NCBI GenBank assembly: GCA_012514865.1
Contig: JAAYZO010000349.1
Coordinates: 1-9,704, forward strand
Origin: Lentisphaerota bacterium
Lineage (GTDB): Bacteria; Verrucomicrobiota; Lentisphaeria; Oligosphaerales; JAFGRS01
Reading direction: 5' to 3'
Length of the DNA stretch: 9,704 nucleotides
Part shown: one piece after another, positions 1 through 5,340 of the stretch
Position numbering within the stretch: the first letter of the stretch is position 1
Layout of the letters: each line of letters opens with the position of its first letter
Position numbers and translations under genes: made by a program
Notes under the pieces: model-generated
Databases searched by the model: none
The model's input: the letters and a program-made list of their open reading frames with translations, nothing else
What the model was told of the DNA's origin: nothing

Positions 1-32
1 GAGCAAGCGGCGCGACGCGACGCGAGTCGGAA

Positions 33-60
33 CTTGCGCCGCTGCGTAGTGCGGCGCAAG
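33..60. repeat. Perfect 10-bp inverted repeat
   Basis: CTTGCGCCGC (33-42) pairs perfectly with GCGGCGCAAG (51-60) around an 8-nt loop. It sits directly beside a second inverted repeat at 61-100, giving two stem-loops back to back. It lacks a T-run on either strand. It could be a REP-like element or part of the transcript end of the minus-strand cluster. The structure is seen directly; a role is not. Confidence 0.75.
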
Positions 61-100
61 TGGATTGTGAGCGAAGCACCCGCGCTTCGCGAATAATCCA
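61..100. repeat. Interrupted inverted repeat with two stem blocks
   Basis: Outer arms TGGATT (61-66) and AATCCA (95-100) enclose inner arms GCGAAGC (71-77) and GCTTCGC (84-90). Small unpaired stretches between the blocks give a bulged hairpin of about 40 nt. Its left edge touches the perfect hairpin at 33-60. The arrangement resembles paired REP-like palindromes, but no second copy is visible in the window. Confidence 0.65.
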
Positions 101-136
101 GGCTAATTCTCGCGGGCGCGGCAGGCGCCTTCTTTC

Positions 137-345
137 GTATGAGAGGTCGCGGTGTTGGCGCGCACCATGCTGTCGCAGACTTTCAGCCTGCGATGCGAAA
201 CCGCGGATTCCCCAGGGCGTTGCCCTGGGCTGATGAATGATGCCCTTTCAGGGCGCCGGGAATGGAGGCGCGCGGGGAGGCGCGGCGGCGTGGCCGCCGC
301 CGCGAGCGATGTCTTGCCTCGTTGTACCCGGCGCCCGGCGCGCGC
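137..345 (+). repeat. Mosaic hairpin repeat, copy 1 (longest)
   Basis: Modules in order: leader GTATGAGAGG (137-146); TGCTGTCG box (168-175); stem TCGCAG/CTGCGA (173-178 with 188-193) with TTTCA in its loop; CCCAGGGC-GTT-GCCCTGGG (211-229); GCCCT-TTC-AGGGC (242-254); GCGGCGGC-GTG-GCCGCCGC (282-300); and a tail from CGATGTCTTGCCT (307-319) to CCCGGCGCC near 335. Leader, box and tail recur in the same order at 3801-3934 and 7745-7877, while the hairpins between them differ. It is non-coding, and all three copies have the same orientation. The right boundary is approximate. Confidence 0.6.
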
Positions 346-348
346 GAC

Positions 349-942
349 CTACCTGGCCGGCGCCGCGGGCTCGTAGCGGTAGGCGAGGTGGGGGACGTCC
401 TTGCCCTGGCGGCGCCACTGCATCTCGAACTCGGTCTGGATGTCGGCGATATCGGCGATGGCGGCCGGATCGGGCCGCAGGGCCGGGTAGACCGCCAGAA
501 TGCGCTGCCAGTCATCGAAGTAGGGCAGGTGGTCGGTGGACATGTGGAGGACGCCGCCGGGCTTGAGGAGGCGCGTCACGCGGCCGATGAACTCGGTGGT
601 GACGAGGCGTTTGGCACGGTGGCGGTTCTTGGGCCACGGGTCCGGGCAGAGGAGGTGGACCCGGTCGATGCAGTCATGCGGGAGGAGGTACGAGGCCAGG
701 TCGAGGTTATCGGCGCGCAGGAGGACGAGGTTCTCGAGGCCGCGGCGATCGCGTTTGCGTTCGATGCGCCGCAGGCGTCCGAGCATGACGTCGCTGCCGA
801 GGATGAGTCGGTCGGGGTAGCGTCGTGCCAGTTCCAGGGACAGGAGGCCCTTGCCGCAGCCGAGGTCCAGTTCGACGGCGGCGGGCTGTCGTCCGAAGTG
901 CGGGTCGACGGTCTGGTAGGTTCCGGTGAGGATGGCGATCAC
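349..942 (-). CDS. trmB: tRNA (guanine-N7-)-methyltransferase TrmB
   Basis: TrmB transfers a methyl group from S-adenosylmethionine to N7 of guanine 46 in the tRNA variable loop. The 197-residue product has SAM motif I ELDLGCGKG at about residues 24-32 and the family signature PDPWPKNRH at about 100-108, whose first-half Asp is the conserved catalytic-region residue. It then has LLKPGGVL and a C-terminal TEFEMQWRRQGKDVPHLAY-like block that in this family contacts tRNA. The start is a GTG at 942. No ATG precedes the first conserved block in frame, and the Shine-Dalgarno sequence is poor. The protein is slightly short for the family because it almost lacks the variable N-terminal extension. It follows the aminotransferase by 55 nt containing a strong hairpin, and ends with TAG. 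Identification is secure; the exact start is not. Confidence 0.93.
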   Translation of the reverse strand: MIAILTGTYQTVDPHFGRQPAAVELDLGCGKGLLSLELARRYPDRLILGSDVMLGRLRRIERKRDRRGLENLVLLRADNLDLASYLLPHDCIDRVHLLCPDPWPKNRHRAKRLVTTEFIGRVTRLLKPGGVLHMSTDHLPYFDDWQRILAVYPALRPDPAAIADIADIQTEFEMQWRRQGKDVPHLAYRYEPAAPAR

Positions 943-963
943 GGTGGTCGGGTGCCCTTGTCC

Positions 964-990
964 GGGCCGCCCCCCGTGGAGGGGCGGCCC
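964..990. terminator. Strong hairpin between aminotransferase and trmB
   Basis: GGGCCGCCCC (964-973) pairs perfectly with GGGGCGGCCC (981-990) across a 7-nt loop. It sits between the aminotransferase stop (998-1000) and the trmB GTG (942). No T-run follows on the minus strand, so it does not meet the usual intrinsic-terminator pattern. It may attenuate transcription, protect an mRNA end, or separate the translation of the two genes. The structure is certain; the function is inferred. Confidence 0.4.
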
Positions 991-997
991 GGCGTCC

Positions 998-2173
998 TCA
1001 GAGGCTCTCCAGGAAGGCCTTGGTGCGCACCATGGCCTCCTCGATGTCGTCCATGGCGGTGGCGTACGAGCAGCGCACGAAGCCCTCGCCGCAGGCGCCG
1101 AAGGCGGTTCCCGGGACCAGAGCGACCTTCTGCTGCTGGAGCAGCCGCTGGGCGAAGTCGCGGCTGTTGAGGCCGGTGGAGCGGATGCACGGGAAGGCAT
1201 AGAAGGCGCCGCGGGGCTTGAAGCAGGTCAGGCCCATATCATTGAGTCGTCGCACGATGACATTGCGGCGCTGTTCGTACTCCAGGCGCATCTCATCGCG
1301 GGCGCGCTGGCCATGTCGCATGGCCTCGAGGGCGGCGGCCTGGGCGATGCTGGAAGCGCACAGCATCGAGTACTGATGCACGCGCATCATCGCCTCGATC
1401 AGGGTCTGCGGGCCGCAGGCATAGCCGATGCGGAAGCCGGTCATGGCGTCGGCCTTGCTGAAGCCGTTGAGCAGGACGGTGCGCTCGCGCATGCCGGGCA
1501 GTGCCGCGAGGCTGGGCGAGCGCGCCTCGTAGCTGAGTTCCTCGTAGATTTCGTCGCTGATCACCAGGAGGTTATGGCGGCGGGCCACCTCGGCGAGCTG
1601 CTCCTTGGCCTCAGCCGTCAGCCCGGCGCCGGTCGGGTTGTTCGGGAAGTTCAGCAGCAGCACCCGCGTCCGCGGGGTGATGGCCGCCTCGACCGCCTCC
1701 GGCCGCAGGGTGAAGTCGTCCTCGAGGTGCGTCACCACGGGGCGTGGCACGGCGTGTGCCATGGTGATGCTGGGGGCGTAGGAGACGTAGCAGGGCTCGT
1801 GGTAGATGACCTCGTCGCCCGGGTTGAGCACGGCGCGCAGGATCAGGTCGAGCGCTTCGCTGACGCCGACGGTGACGATGCACTCGCGCTCCGGGGCGTA
1901 GGCCGGTCCGAAGTGCTCCTCGACATAGCGGCAGATCTCGCGGCGCAGGCCGATGTAGCCGAGGTTGGAGGTGTAGCTGGTCTGGCCCCGCTTGATGGCG
2001 TAGATCGCCGCCTCGCGGACATTCCAGGGCGTGACGAAATCCGGCTCGCCGATGCCCAGCGAGATGACGTCATCCATGCCCTCGACCAGATCGAAGAAGT
2101 CGCGGATGCCGCTGCGCGGCAGGCCGGCGATATGCCGCGCCACCCAGTCAGGGGACGATTTTGAGCCGCTCAT
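998..2173 (-). CDS. Class I/II PLP-dependent aminotransferase (AspC/PatA type)
   Basis: A fold-type I transaminase of 391 residues, the normal family length. It probably moves an amino group between an amino acid and a 2-oxoacid in the cytoplasm. Visible landmarks are GIGEPDF (about 40-46), the YTSNLGYIGLR segment, FPNNPTG (about 176-182), SDEIYEE (about 206-212), and FSKADAMTGFRIGYA with the PLP Schiff-base lysine near residue 240. The C-terminal GFVRCSYA block carries the arginine (about 367) that binds the substrate carboxylate. The ATG at 2173 has a strong GAGGAGGG ribosome-binding site five bases upstream, within the end of the regulator gene, so the two genes overlap by 26 nt and are probably translationally coupled. 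Substrate cannot be read from the sequence; aspartate, aromatic amino acids or alanine are all plausible. Confidence 0.93.
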   Translation of the reverse strand: MSGSKSSPDWVARHIAGLPRSGIRDFFDLVEGMDDVISLGIGEPDFVTPWNVREAAIYAIKRGQTSYTSNLGYIGLRREICRYVEEHFGPAYAPERECIVTVGVSEALDLILRAVLNPGDEVIYHEPCYVSYAPSITMAHAVPRPVVTHLEDDFTLRPEAVEAAITPRTRVLLLNFPNNPTGAGLTAEAKEQLAEVARRHNLLVISDEIYEELSYEARSPSLAALPGMRERTVLLNGFSKADAMTGFRIGYACGPQTLIEAMMRVHQYSMLCASSIAQAAALEAMRHGQRARDEMRLEYEQRRNVIVRRLNDMGLTCFKPRGAFYAFPCIRSTGLNSRDFAQRLLQQQKVALVPGTAFGACGEGFVRCSYATAMDDIEEAMVRTKAFLESL

Positions 2174-2648
2174 AGGGGCCCTCCTCACGCAGTTCGACAC
2201 CCGCCTCTTTGTACTTCTTAAGGATGAAATGGGTCGCGGTGGCCTTGACGCCGTCCTGCGAGGCCAGCTTGCTGGCGACGAAGCGCGCCACGTCCTGCAG
2301 GGACTGCCCGACCACCTCCAGGCGAAGGTCGTAGCGGCCGCTGACCAGATGCACCGCGTGGACCTCGGGGAAGCGCGCCAGGGCCATGGCGACGTTATCG
2401 AAGCCGCCGTCGCGTTCCGGCTGGACCTCGACCTCGATGATGGCCCGGACGGTGCCGTTGCTCGGGGCCTTATCCTCGTCGATGATGGCGCTGTAGCCCA
2501 TGATGATGCCCTCGGCCTCCATGGCGGCGATGGCGTCATCGACCTGCTCGCGGGTCAGCTCGAGTCGTGCGGCCATTTCGGTGCTGGGCATGCGGGCGTT
2601 ATGCCGCAGCAGCCGCAGGAGTGCCTGTCGGGTGTCGGTGCTGTTCAT
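2148..2648 (-). CDS. Lrp/AsnC family transcriptional regulator
   Basis: This 166-residue protein has the two-domain layout of feast/famine regulators. An N-terminal winged helix-turn-helix (about 1-60) is recognised by the pattern LLRLLRHNARMPSTEMAARL followed by AMEAEGIIMGYSAIID. A C-terminal RAM effector-binding domain (about 67-150) carries VRAIIEVEV and the conserved GRYDL turn. Family members form dimers and higher oligomers and sense amino acids. It starts at ATG 2648 with GGAGA four bases upstream. Its last 26 nt overlap the aminotransferase start, so the regulator probably senses the substrate or product of that enzyme and may control its own operon; this is inferred from context. The LysM lipoprotein gene ends 100 nt upstream. 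Confidence 0.93.
   Translation of the reverse strand: MNSTDTRQALLRLLRHNARMPSTEMAARLELTREQVDDAIAAMEAEGIIMGYSAIIDEDKAPSNGTVRAIIEVEVQPERDGGFDNVAMALARFPEVHAVHLVSGRYDLRLEVVGQSLQDVARFVASKLASQDGVKATATHFILKKYKEAGVELREEGPYERLKIVP
2179..2186 (-). promoter_or_regulatory. Ribosome-binding site of the aminotransferase
   Basis: On the minus strand GAGGAGGG lies five bases before ATG 2173, inside the 3' end of the Lrp gene. It selects 2173 as the start over the much longer upstream extension of the same frame, and supports translational coupling with the regulator. Confidence 0.75.
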
Positions 2649-2748
2649 GGGGTCTCCGGGTTCTGCCGTCGGGGCAGGTTCTGGGGTCAGCCAAGGCCCC
2701 GTCAGCGTCGGGCGGTCGTGGACGTCAGGGCCTGAGCGGGGCGGCGTC

Positions 2749-3390
2749 TCAGCGCGACGGTATCTTGAGGCGCTGGCCGACGCGGATGATGTCGCCCTTG
2801 AGGCCGTTGGCCGCGCGGATGGCCTCGGGCGCGACGTTGAAGGCCTTGGCGATGGCGCTGAGGGTATCGCCGGCCTGGACGGTGTACTCCATGGCACTCG
2901 ACGCCGCCCGTGCGGTCTCGGTAGACTGGCGGATCTGGTTGAGATTGCGGGCCATCTCGTCGGCGAGGTTGCTGGTGAGCTTGGTCATGGCCTTCTGCTG
3001 GTCCTGGGCCAGCTTCTCACGGAACGACGACATGTCGCTGCGCCAGGCGTTGTCGGAGGTGCTCATGCGCGCGTCGAGGGCGGCCACCAGGCTGCGCAGC
3101 TTCTCGATCTCCTGGGCGCGGGCGGTGTTCTCCTGGCGCAGCTCGTCGATGACCAGGTAGAGCTGCTTCTGGTTCTCCTGGAAGGCGTGGAGGTCGGTGC
3201 GGAGGGTCGCCAGGTCGCGGCTCGTCTGATCGGAGCTCTGCCGCATGGTCTGTTGCATCTGGAGGCGTTCCTGCTGCACGAGGAGGTCCTGCTCCTCGTT
3301 GTAGTAGAACGACTCGCAGCCTTGCATCCAGAGGGCCATGCCGGCGACGGCGGCGGCCCGACCGACGGTCTTCCAGGTGGTGGTCTTCAT
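2749..3390 (-). CDS. Coiled-coil lipoprotein with C-terminal LysM domain
   Basis: A 213-residue predicted envelope lipoprotein. Residues 1-24 form a signal peptide with a basic start (Lys2, Lys7, Arg11), a hydrophobic core and a lipobox-like MQG-Cys25; the Met at -3 is slightly atypical. Residues of about 28-165 are rich in Gln, Glu, Lys, Arg and spaced Leu, as in a long coiled coil. The end (about 168-211) is one LysM repeat, from YTVQAGDTLSAIAKAF through AIRAANGL to GQRLKIP, which in this family binds peptidoglycan N-acetylglucosamine. After Cys the residue is Glu, not Asp, so retention in the inner membrane by the E. coli rule is not expected. ATG 3390 has GGAGAG five bases upstream. It is probably the first gene of the minus-strand cluster. 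It may link the outer membrane to the cell wall, which is inferred from architecture only. Confidence 0.88.
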   Translation of the reverse strand: MKTTTWKTVGRAAAVAGMALWMQGCESFYYNEEQDLLVQQERLQMQQTMRQSSDQTSRDLATLRTDLHAFQENQKQLYLVIDELRQENTARAQEIEKLRSLVAALDARMSTSDNAWRSDMSSFREKLAQDQQKAMTKLTSNLADEMARNLNQIRQSTETARAASSAMEYTVQAGDTLSAIAKAFNVAPEAIRAANGLKGDIIRVGQRLKIPSR

Positions 3391-3511
3391 CAGGTCTCTC
3401 CAGGCGGTGGTGGTGCGAGCCCGTCGAAAGGACGGCTTCGGCAACCGGTCGGCAGGCGTCGTGTTGCCTGTCTTCCGGCTTCCTTCATCCCGCACCGTGT
3501 GCTAGGTTACG

Positions 3512-3529
3512 GCGACCGCTCGCGGTCGC
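3512..3529. repeat. 8-bp inverted repeat in lipoprotein leader
   Basis: GCGACCGC (3512-3519) and GCGGTCGC (3522-3529) pair perfectly around two bases. In the minus-strand transcript it would form a compact hairpin shortly after the candidate promoter and about 120 nt before the lipoprotein ATG. It could be a protein-binding palindrome or a 5' leader hairpin. Confidence 0.6.
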
Positions 3530-3537
3530 AACGCGAT

Positions 3538-3563
3538 GCCTGAAACATAGTGCGTTTTCAGGC
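3538..3563. promoter_or_regulatory. Inverted repeat, possible operator
   Basis: GCCTGAAA (3538-3545) and TTTCAGGC (3556-3563) are perfect 8-bp arms separated by 10 bases. They flank and partly cover the candidate -10 box at 3544-3549 and lie within the -35/-10 spacer of a minus-strand promoter. Such placement suits a repressor site. Lrp-family autoregulation by the downstream regulator is one possibility, although the arms do not closely match the E. coli Lrp consensus. An early-transcript hairpin is the alternative. Confidence 0.45.
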
Positions 3564-3572
3564 GAATGAAAA
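3544..3572 (-). promoter_or_regulatory. Candidate sigma70-like promoter for the lipoprotein cluster
   Basis: Read on the minus strand, TTTTCA (3567-3572, 4 of 6 to TTGACA) is followed after exactly 17 bases by TATGTT (3544-3549, 4 of 6 to TATAAT). This is one of the few AT-rich spots in the region and points toward the lipoprotein gene, leaving a leader of about 150 nt. The match is moderate and unsupported by other data. Confidence 0.4.
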
Positions 3573-3617
3573 GGCGTGTGGGGGGGTGGTCCAGGGCCGC
3601 CTCAGACCACGGTTCTG

Positions 3618-3710
3618 GCACCCCTTCGGGGTGCATGGTTCGTGGATTCGCGGTTCCGGGGGTCGTGCTGCGCGCGACCCCCGGCTACGATCTGGCACCC
3701 CTTCAGGGTG
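3618..3710 (+). repeat. Run of three hairpins
   Basis: Three stem-loops follow one another: GCACCCC-TTC-GGGGTGC (3618-3634), CCGGGGGTCG paired with CGACCCCCGG (3656-3665 with 3675-3684), and CACCC-CTTCA-GGGTG (3696-3710). The first and third are variants of one unit beginning TCTGGCACCCCTTC (3614-3627 and 3691-3704), so the block is partly a direct repeat around a central hairpin. The loops contain TTC like those at 242-254. I recall similar intergenic blocks in PVC-group genomes, sometimes mis-annotated as small proteins; this is from memory and unchecked. Confidence 0.65.
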
Positions 3711-3800
3711 ACCCGGTGCGCGCTGACGCCATCTTCGAGCAGCCCTGCGGGGCGGTTCGTCACCGATCCGCCGAGGTCGGGCGGTGGCGCGCGGCCATGG

Positions 3801-3934
3801 GTGTGAGAGGCCGGGGTGCGGTGCTGTCGAGGCCGTTGCGGCTCTGTGGACGCGTTGGCGTCCTGTGGGCACTCGCGCTCGAGCAAGCGTAGAGGCCGAT
3901 AGTCTGTGTTGTTCCATCCGGCGCCCCGCGCCGG
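3801..3934 (+). repeat. Mosaic hairpin repeat, copy 2
   Basis: Leader GTGTGAGAGG (3801-3810), TGCTGTCG box (3822-3829), small stem CCG-TTG-CGG (3833-3841), stem GACGC-GTTG-GCGTC (3849-3862), then GCACTCGCGCTC (3869-3880) and the tail CGATAGTCTG (3898-3907) to CCGGCGCCCCGCGCCGG (3918-3934). Box, stems and tail align closely with 7766-7877. The final CCGG touches the region where rsmB translation begins, so the repeat would lie in the rsmB leader. It is non-coding in all likelihood, though the rsmB frame stays open through it. Confidence 0.7.
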
Positions 3935-3951
3935 TGAAGGTGCTGGTGACG

Positions 3952-5211
3952 ATGGGCATTCCACCGAAAGCAGAGCGTCGGGCCGCGCAGGTCCTGCGCG
4001 GTGTCGAGGCGGCACTGGGCCGCCTGTTGGCCCGTGCCGGCGCCGAGGTGCCGGCCGAGACCGCCGGCGATCCGACCATGCATCAGGTCCTGATGACGGT
4101 GCTGCGGCGGCGTGCCACGCTGGACTGGCTGATCGACCGCCACAGCGACGGGCGCACTCGTCCGCGCACGCGCCGGGTGCTGTGGTGGGCGCTGGCGGAG
4201 GGGCTCTTTCTGGACGGCCTGCCGGTGCCGGTGATTGTCGACACGGCGGTCGAGGACATCAAGGCGATCAGCCGCGGCGAGGCGTCGTTTGTCAACGCCC
4301 TGCTGCGGCGGCTGCTGTCGCCCGGCCGCGAGGCGGTCCTCGCGGCGGTCCGTGAGCAATCGCCGCCGTGGGTTCAGCTCGATCTGGGTCGGCCGCTGTA
4401 TGAGGCATGGTCGGCGCGGCTGTCGCCGTCGGCGCTGGCGGCCCTGGCCGGCCTGCTGCAGTCGCCGGCGCCGCTGGTGGTGCGGCGGCGGCAGGGCGCC
4501 GCCGGCGGTGCGGCGACGCCGGCGGGCCTCGAGGCGATGCCGGCGGTGGACTGGGCGCCCTCGGCCGAGCTGTACCGCTGCCTCGACGCCGGGGCGTTCT
4601 TTGCCTCGCCCGCCTGGCAGGCGCAGGCCTTCTACGTGCAGGATCCGTCGACGCTGCTGGCGCCGGCGCTGCTGGCGGTGCGTCCGGGCGAGCGCGTGGC
4701 GGACCTCTGCAGCGCGCCGGGCGGCAAGGCGGTGGTCCTCAGTGAGGCCCTGGGCGGCTCCGGGGTGCTGTTCTGTGTCGATCGATCCGGGGTGCGTCTG
4801 GCCCGTGTGCGTGAGAACCTGGTGTCGGTCGGGACGGTGCACACGCTGGTCGCCGACGCCCGTGAGCTGCCGCCGGAGGTCGCCGCTCTGGACGCCATCC
4901 TGCTGGACGTCCCCTGCAGCAACACCGGCGTCGTGCGTCGTCGGCCCGACGTGCGCTGGCACTTCACTGCGGCCGGCCGGGACGAACTGGCTGCGACCCA
5001 GGCGGCCATTCTGGCGGCCGCGGCGTCGCGGCTGCGTCCGGGCGGCCGGATGGTCTACAGCACCTGCAGCCTGGAGCCCCAGGAGAACCACGACCAGGTG
5101 GCGGCCTTCCTGCGGGCCACGCCGGGCTTCGTCCTCGAGGATGAACGCCAGCTCGACCCCGACAGCGGCCACGACGGCGCCTACGCGGCGCGCCTGGTGC
5201 GTCGGCGGTGA
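3952..5211 (+). CDS. rsmB: 16S rRNA (cytosine-967-C5)-methyltransferase RsmB
   Basis: RsmB methylates C5 of cytosine 967 in 16S rRNA using S-adenosylmethionine. The 419-residue protein begins with a NusB-like RNA-binding domain (about 35-125, including VLWWALAEGLFLDGLP and GEASFVNALLRRL). A Rossmann methyltransferase domain follows, with the AFYVQDPSTLL lead-in, SAM motif DLCSAPGGK (about 251-259), and the DVPCSNTGVVRRRPDVRWH motif with Cys322. The STCSLEPQENHDQVAAFL motif carries Cys372. The two cysteines correspond by motif to the release-assisting and nucleophilic residues of the m5C family, so it looks active. The start is uncertain: ATG 3952 is chosen, but GTG 3946 has better spacing from GAAGG (3936-3940), and GTG 3934 is also in frame. 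The frame extends to 3784 through a repeat, which I do not accept as coding. Confidence 0.92.
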   Translation: MGIPPKAERRAAQVLRGVEAALGRLLARAGAEVPAETAGDPTMHQVLMTVLRRRATLDWLIDRHSDGRTRPRTRRVLWWALAEGLFLDGLPVPVIVDTAVEDIKAISRGEASFVNALLRRLLSPGREAVLAAVREQSPPWVQLDLGRPLYEAWSARLSPSALAALAGLLQSPAPLVVRRRQGAAGGAATPAGLEAMPAVDWAPSAELYRCLDAGAFFASPAWQAQAFYVQDPSTLLAPALLAVRPGERVADLCSAPGGKAVVLSEALGGSGVLFCVDRSGVRLARVRENLVSVGTVHTLVADARELPPEVAALDAILLDVPCSNTGVVRRRPDVRWHFTAAGRDELAATQAAILAAAASRLRPGGRMVYSTCSLEPQENHDQVAAFLRATPGFVLEDERQLDPDSGHDGAYAARLVRRR

Positions 5212-5288
5212 GCCGGCCCGGCGACCCGCCCGGCTCGGCCGGCCGTGCGGCGCCGGCATCGACCGCGTGAGTACGGAACGACAAGCGC

Positions 5289-5308
5289 GGCCCGGCGCCG
5301 GCCGGGCC
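5289..5308. terminator. GC hairpin between rsmB and the beta-helix gene
   Basis: GGCCCGG (5289-5295) pairs with CCGGGCC (5302-5308) around six bases, 78 nt after the rsmB stop and 32 nt before the next ATG. The 129-nt gap holds nothing else I recognise. There is no T-run, so termination is only a possibility. In sequence this GC-rich a 7-bp stem may also occur by chance. Confidence 0.25.
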
Positions 5309-5340
5309 GTTCACCTGCAAGCACAAGGAAGGCCATCGTG

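Larger units (their letters stand above)
1..348. other. Gene-free stretch packed with stem-loops
   Basis: No convincing gene lies here. Short open frames on both strands run through hairpins and have no recognisable domain. The left part (1-136) holds two strong adjacent inverted repeats (33-60 and 61-100). The right part (137-345) is a mosaic repeat related to sequences at 3801-3934 and 7745-7877. The stretch lies just downstream of the trmB stop, so it would form the 3' untranslated region of the minus-strand cluster if transcription continues. No T-run after a hairpin was seen, so no classical intrinsic terminator can be named. Confidence 0.7.
3391..3951. other. Gene-free divergent intergenic region
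   Basis: The region separates the minus-strand lipoprotein cluster from rsmB on the plus strand. From left to right it holds the lipoprotein leader (about 3391-3543), an 8-bp palindrome (3512-3529), a candidate minus-strand promoter with an inverted repeat (3538-3572), a run of three hairpins (3618-3710), and a mosaic repeat copy (3801-3934) running up to the rsmB start. Short open frames crossing it on both strands read through the hairpins and lack any domain, so I do not call genes. No clear promoter for rsmB was found. Confidence 0.7.

Noticed and set aside
262..1170. 302-residue plus-strand open frame
   Set aside because: It is antisense to trmB, whose SAM and PDPW motifs on the minus strand are unmistakable; the frame has no domain and a composition typical of high-GC shadows.
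926..2164. 412-residue plus-strand open frame
   Set aside because: It lies opposite the aminotransferase, which keeps all PLP-enzyme motifs. The plus-strand product is Ala/Gly/Asp/His-rich without motifs.
3566..3892. Small plus-strand open frames (76-108 residues) before rsmB
   Set aside because: They run through the hairpin triplet and mosaic repeat; the peptides are translations of repeats and lack ribosome-binding sites.
349..5211. TrmB and RsmB as a functional RNA-modification island
   Set aside because: The two methyltransferases are on opposite strands, separated by unrelated genes and a divergent intergenic region; both are common housekeeping genes.
3760..5259. 499-residue minus-strand open frame
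   Set aside because: It is antisense to rsmB, which has both catalytic cysteine motifs; the Arg/Gln/His-rich product is a shadow.
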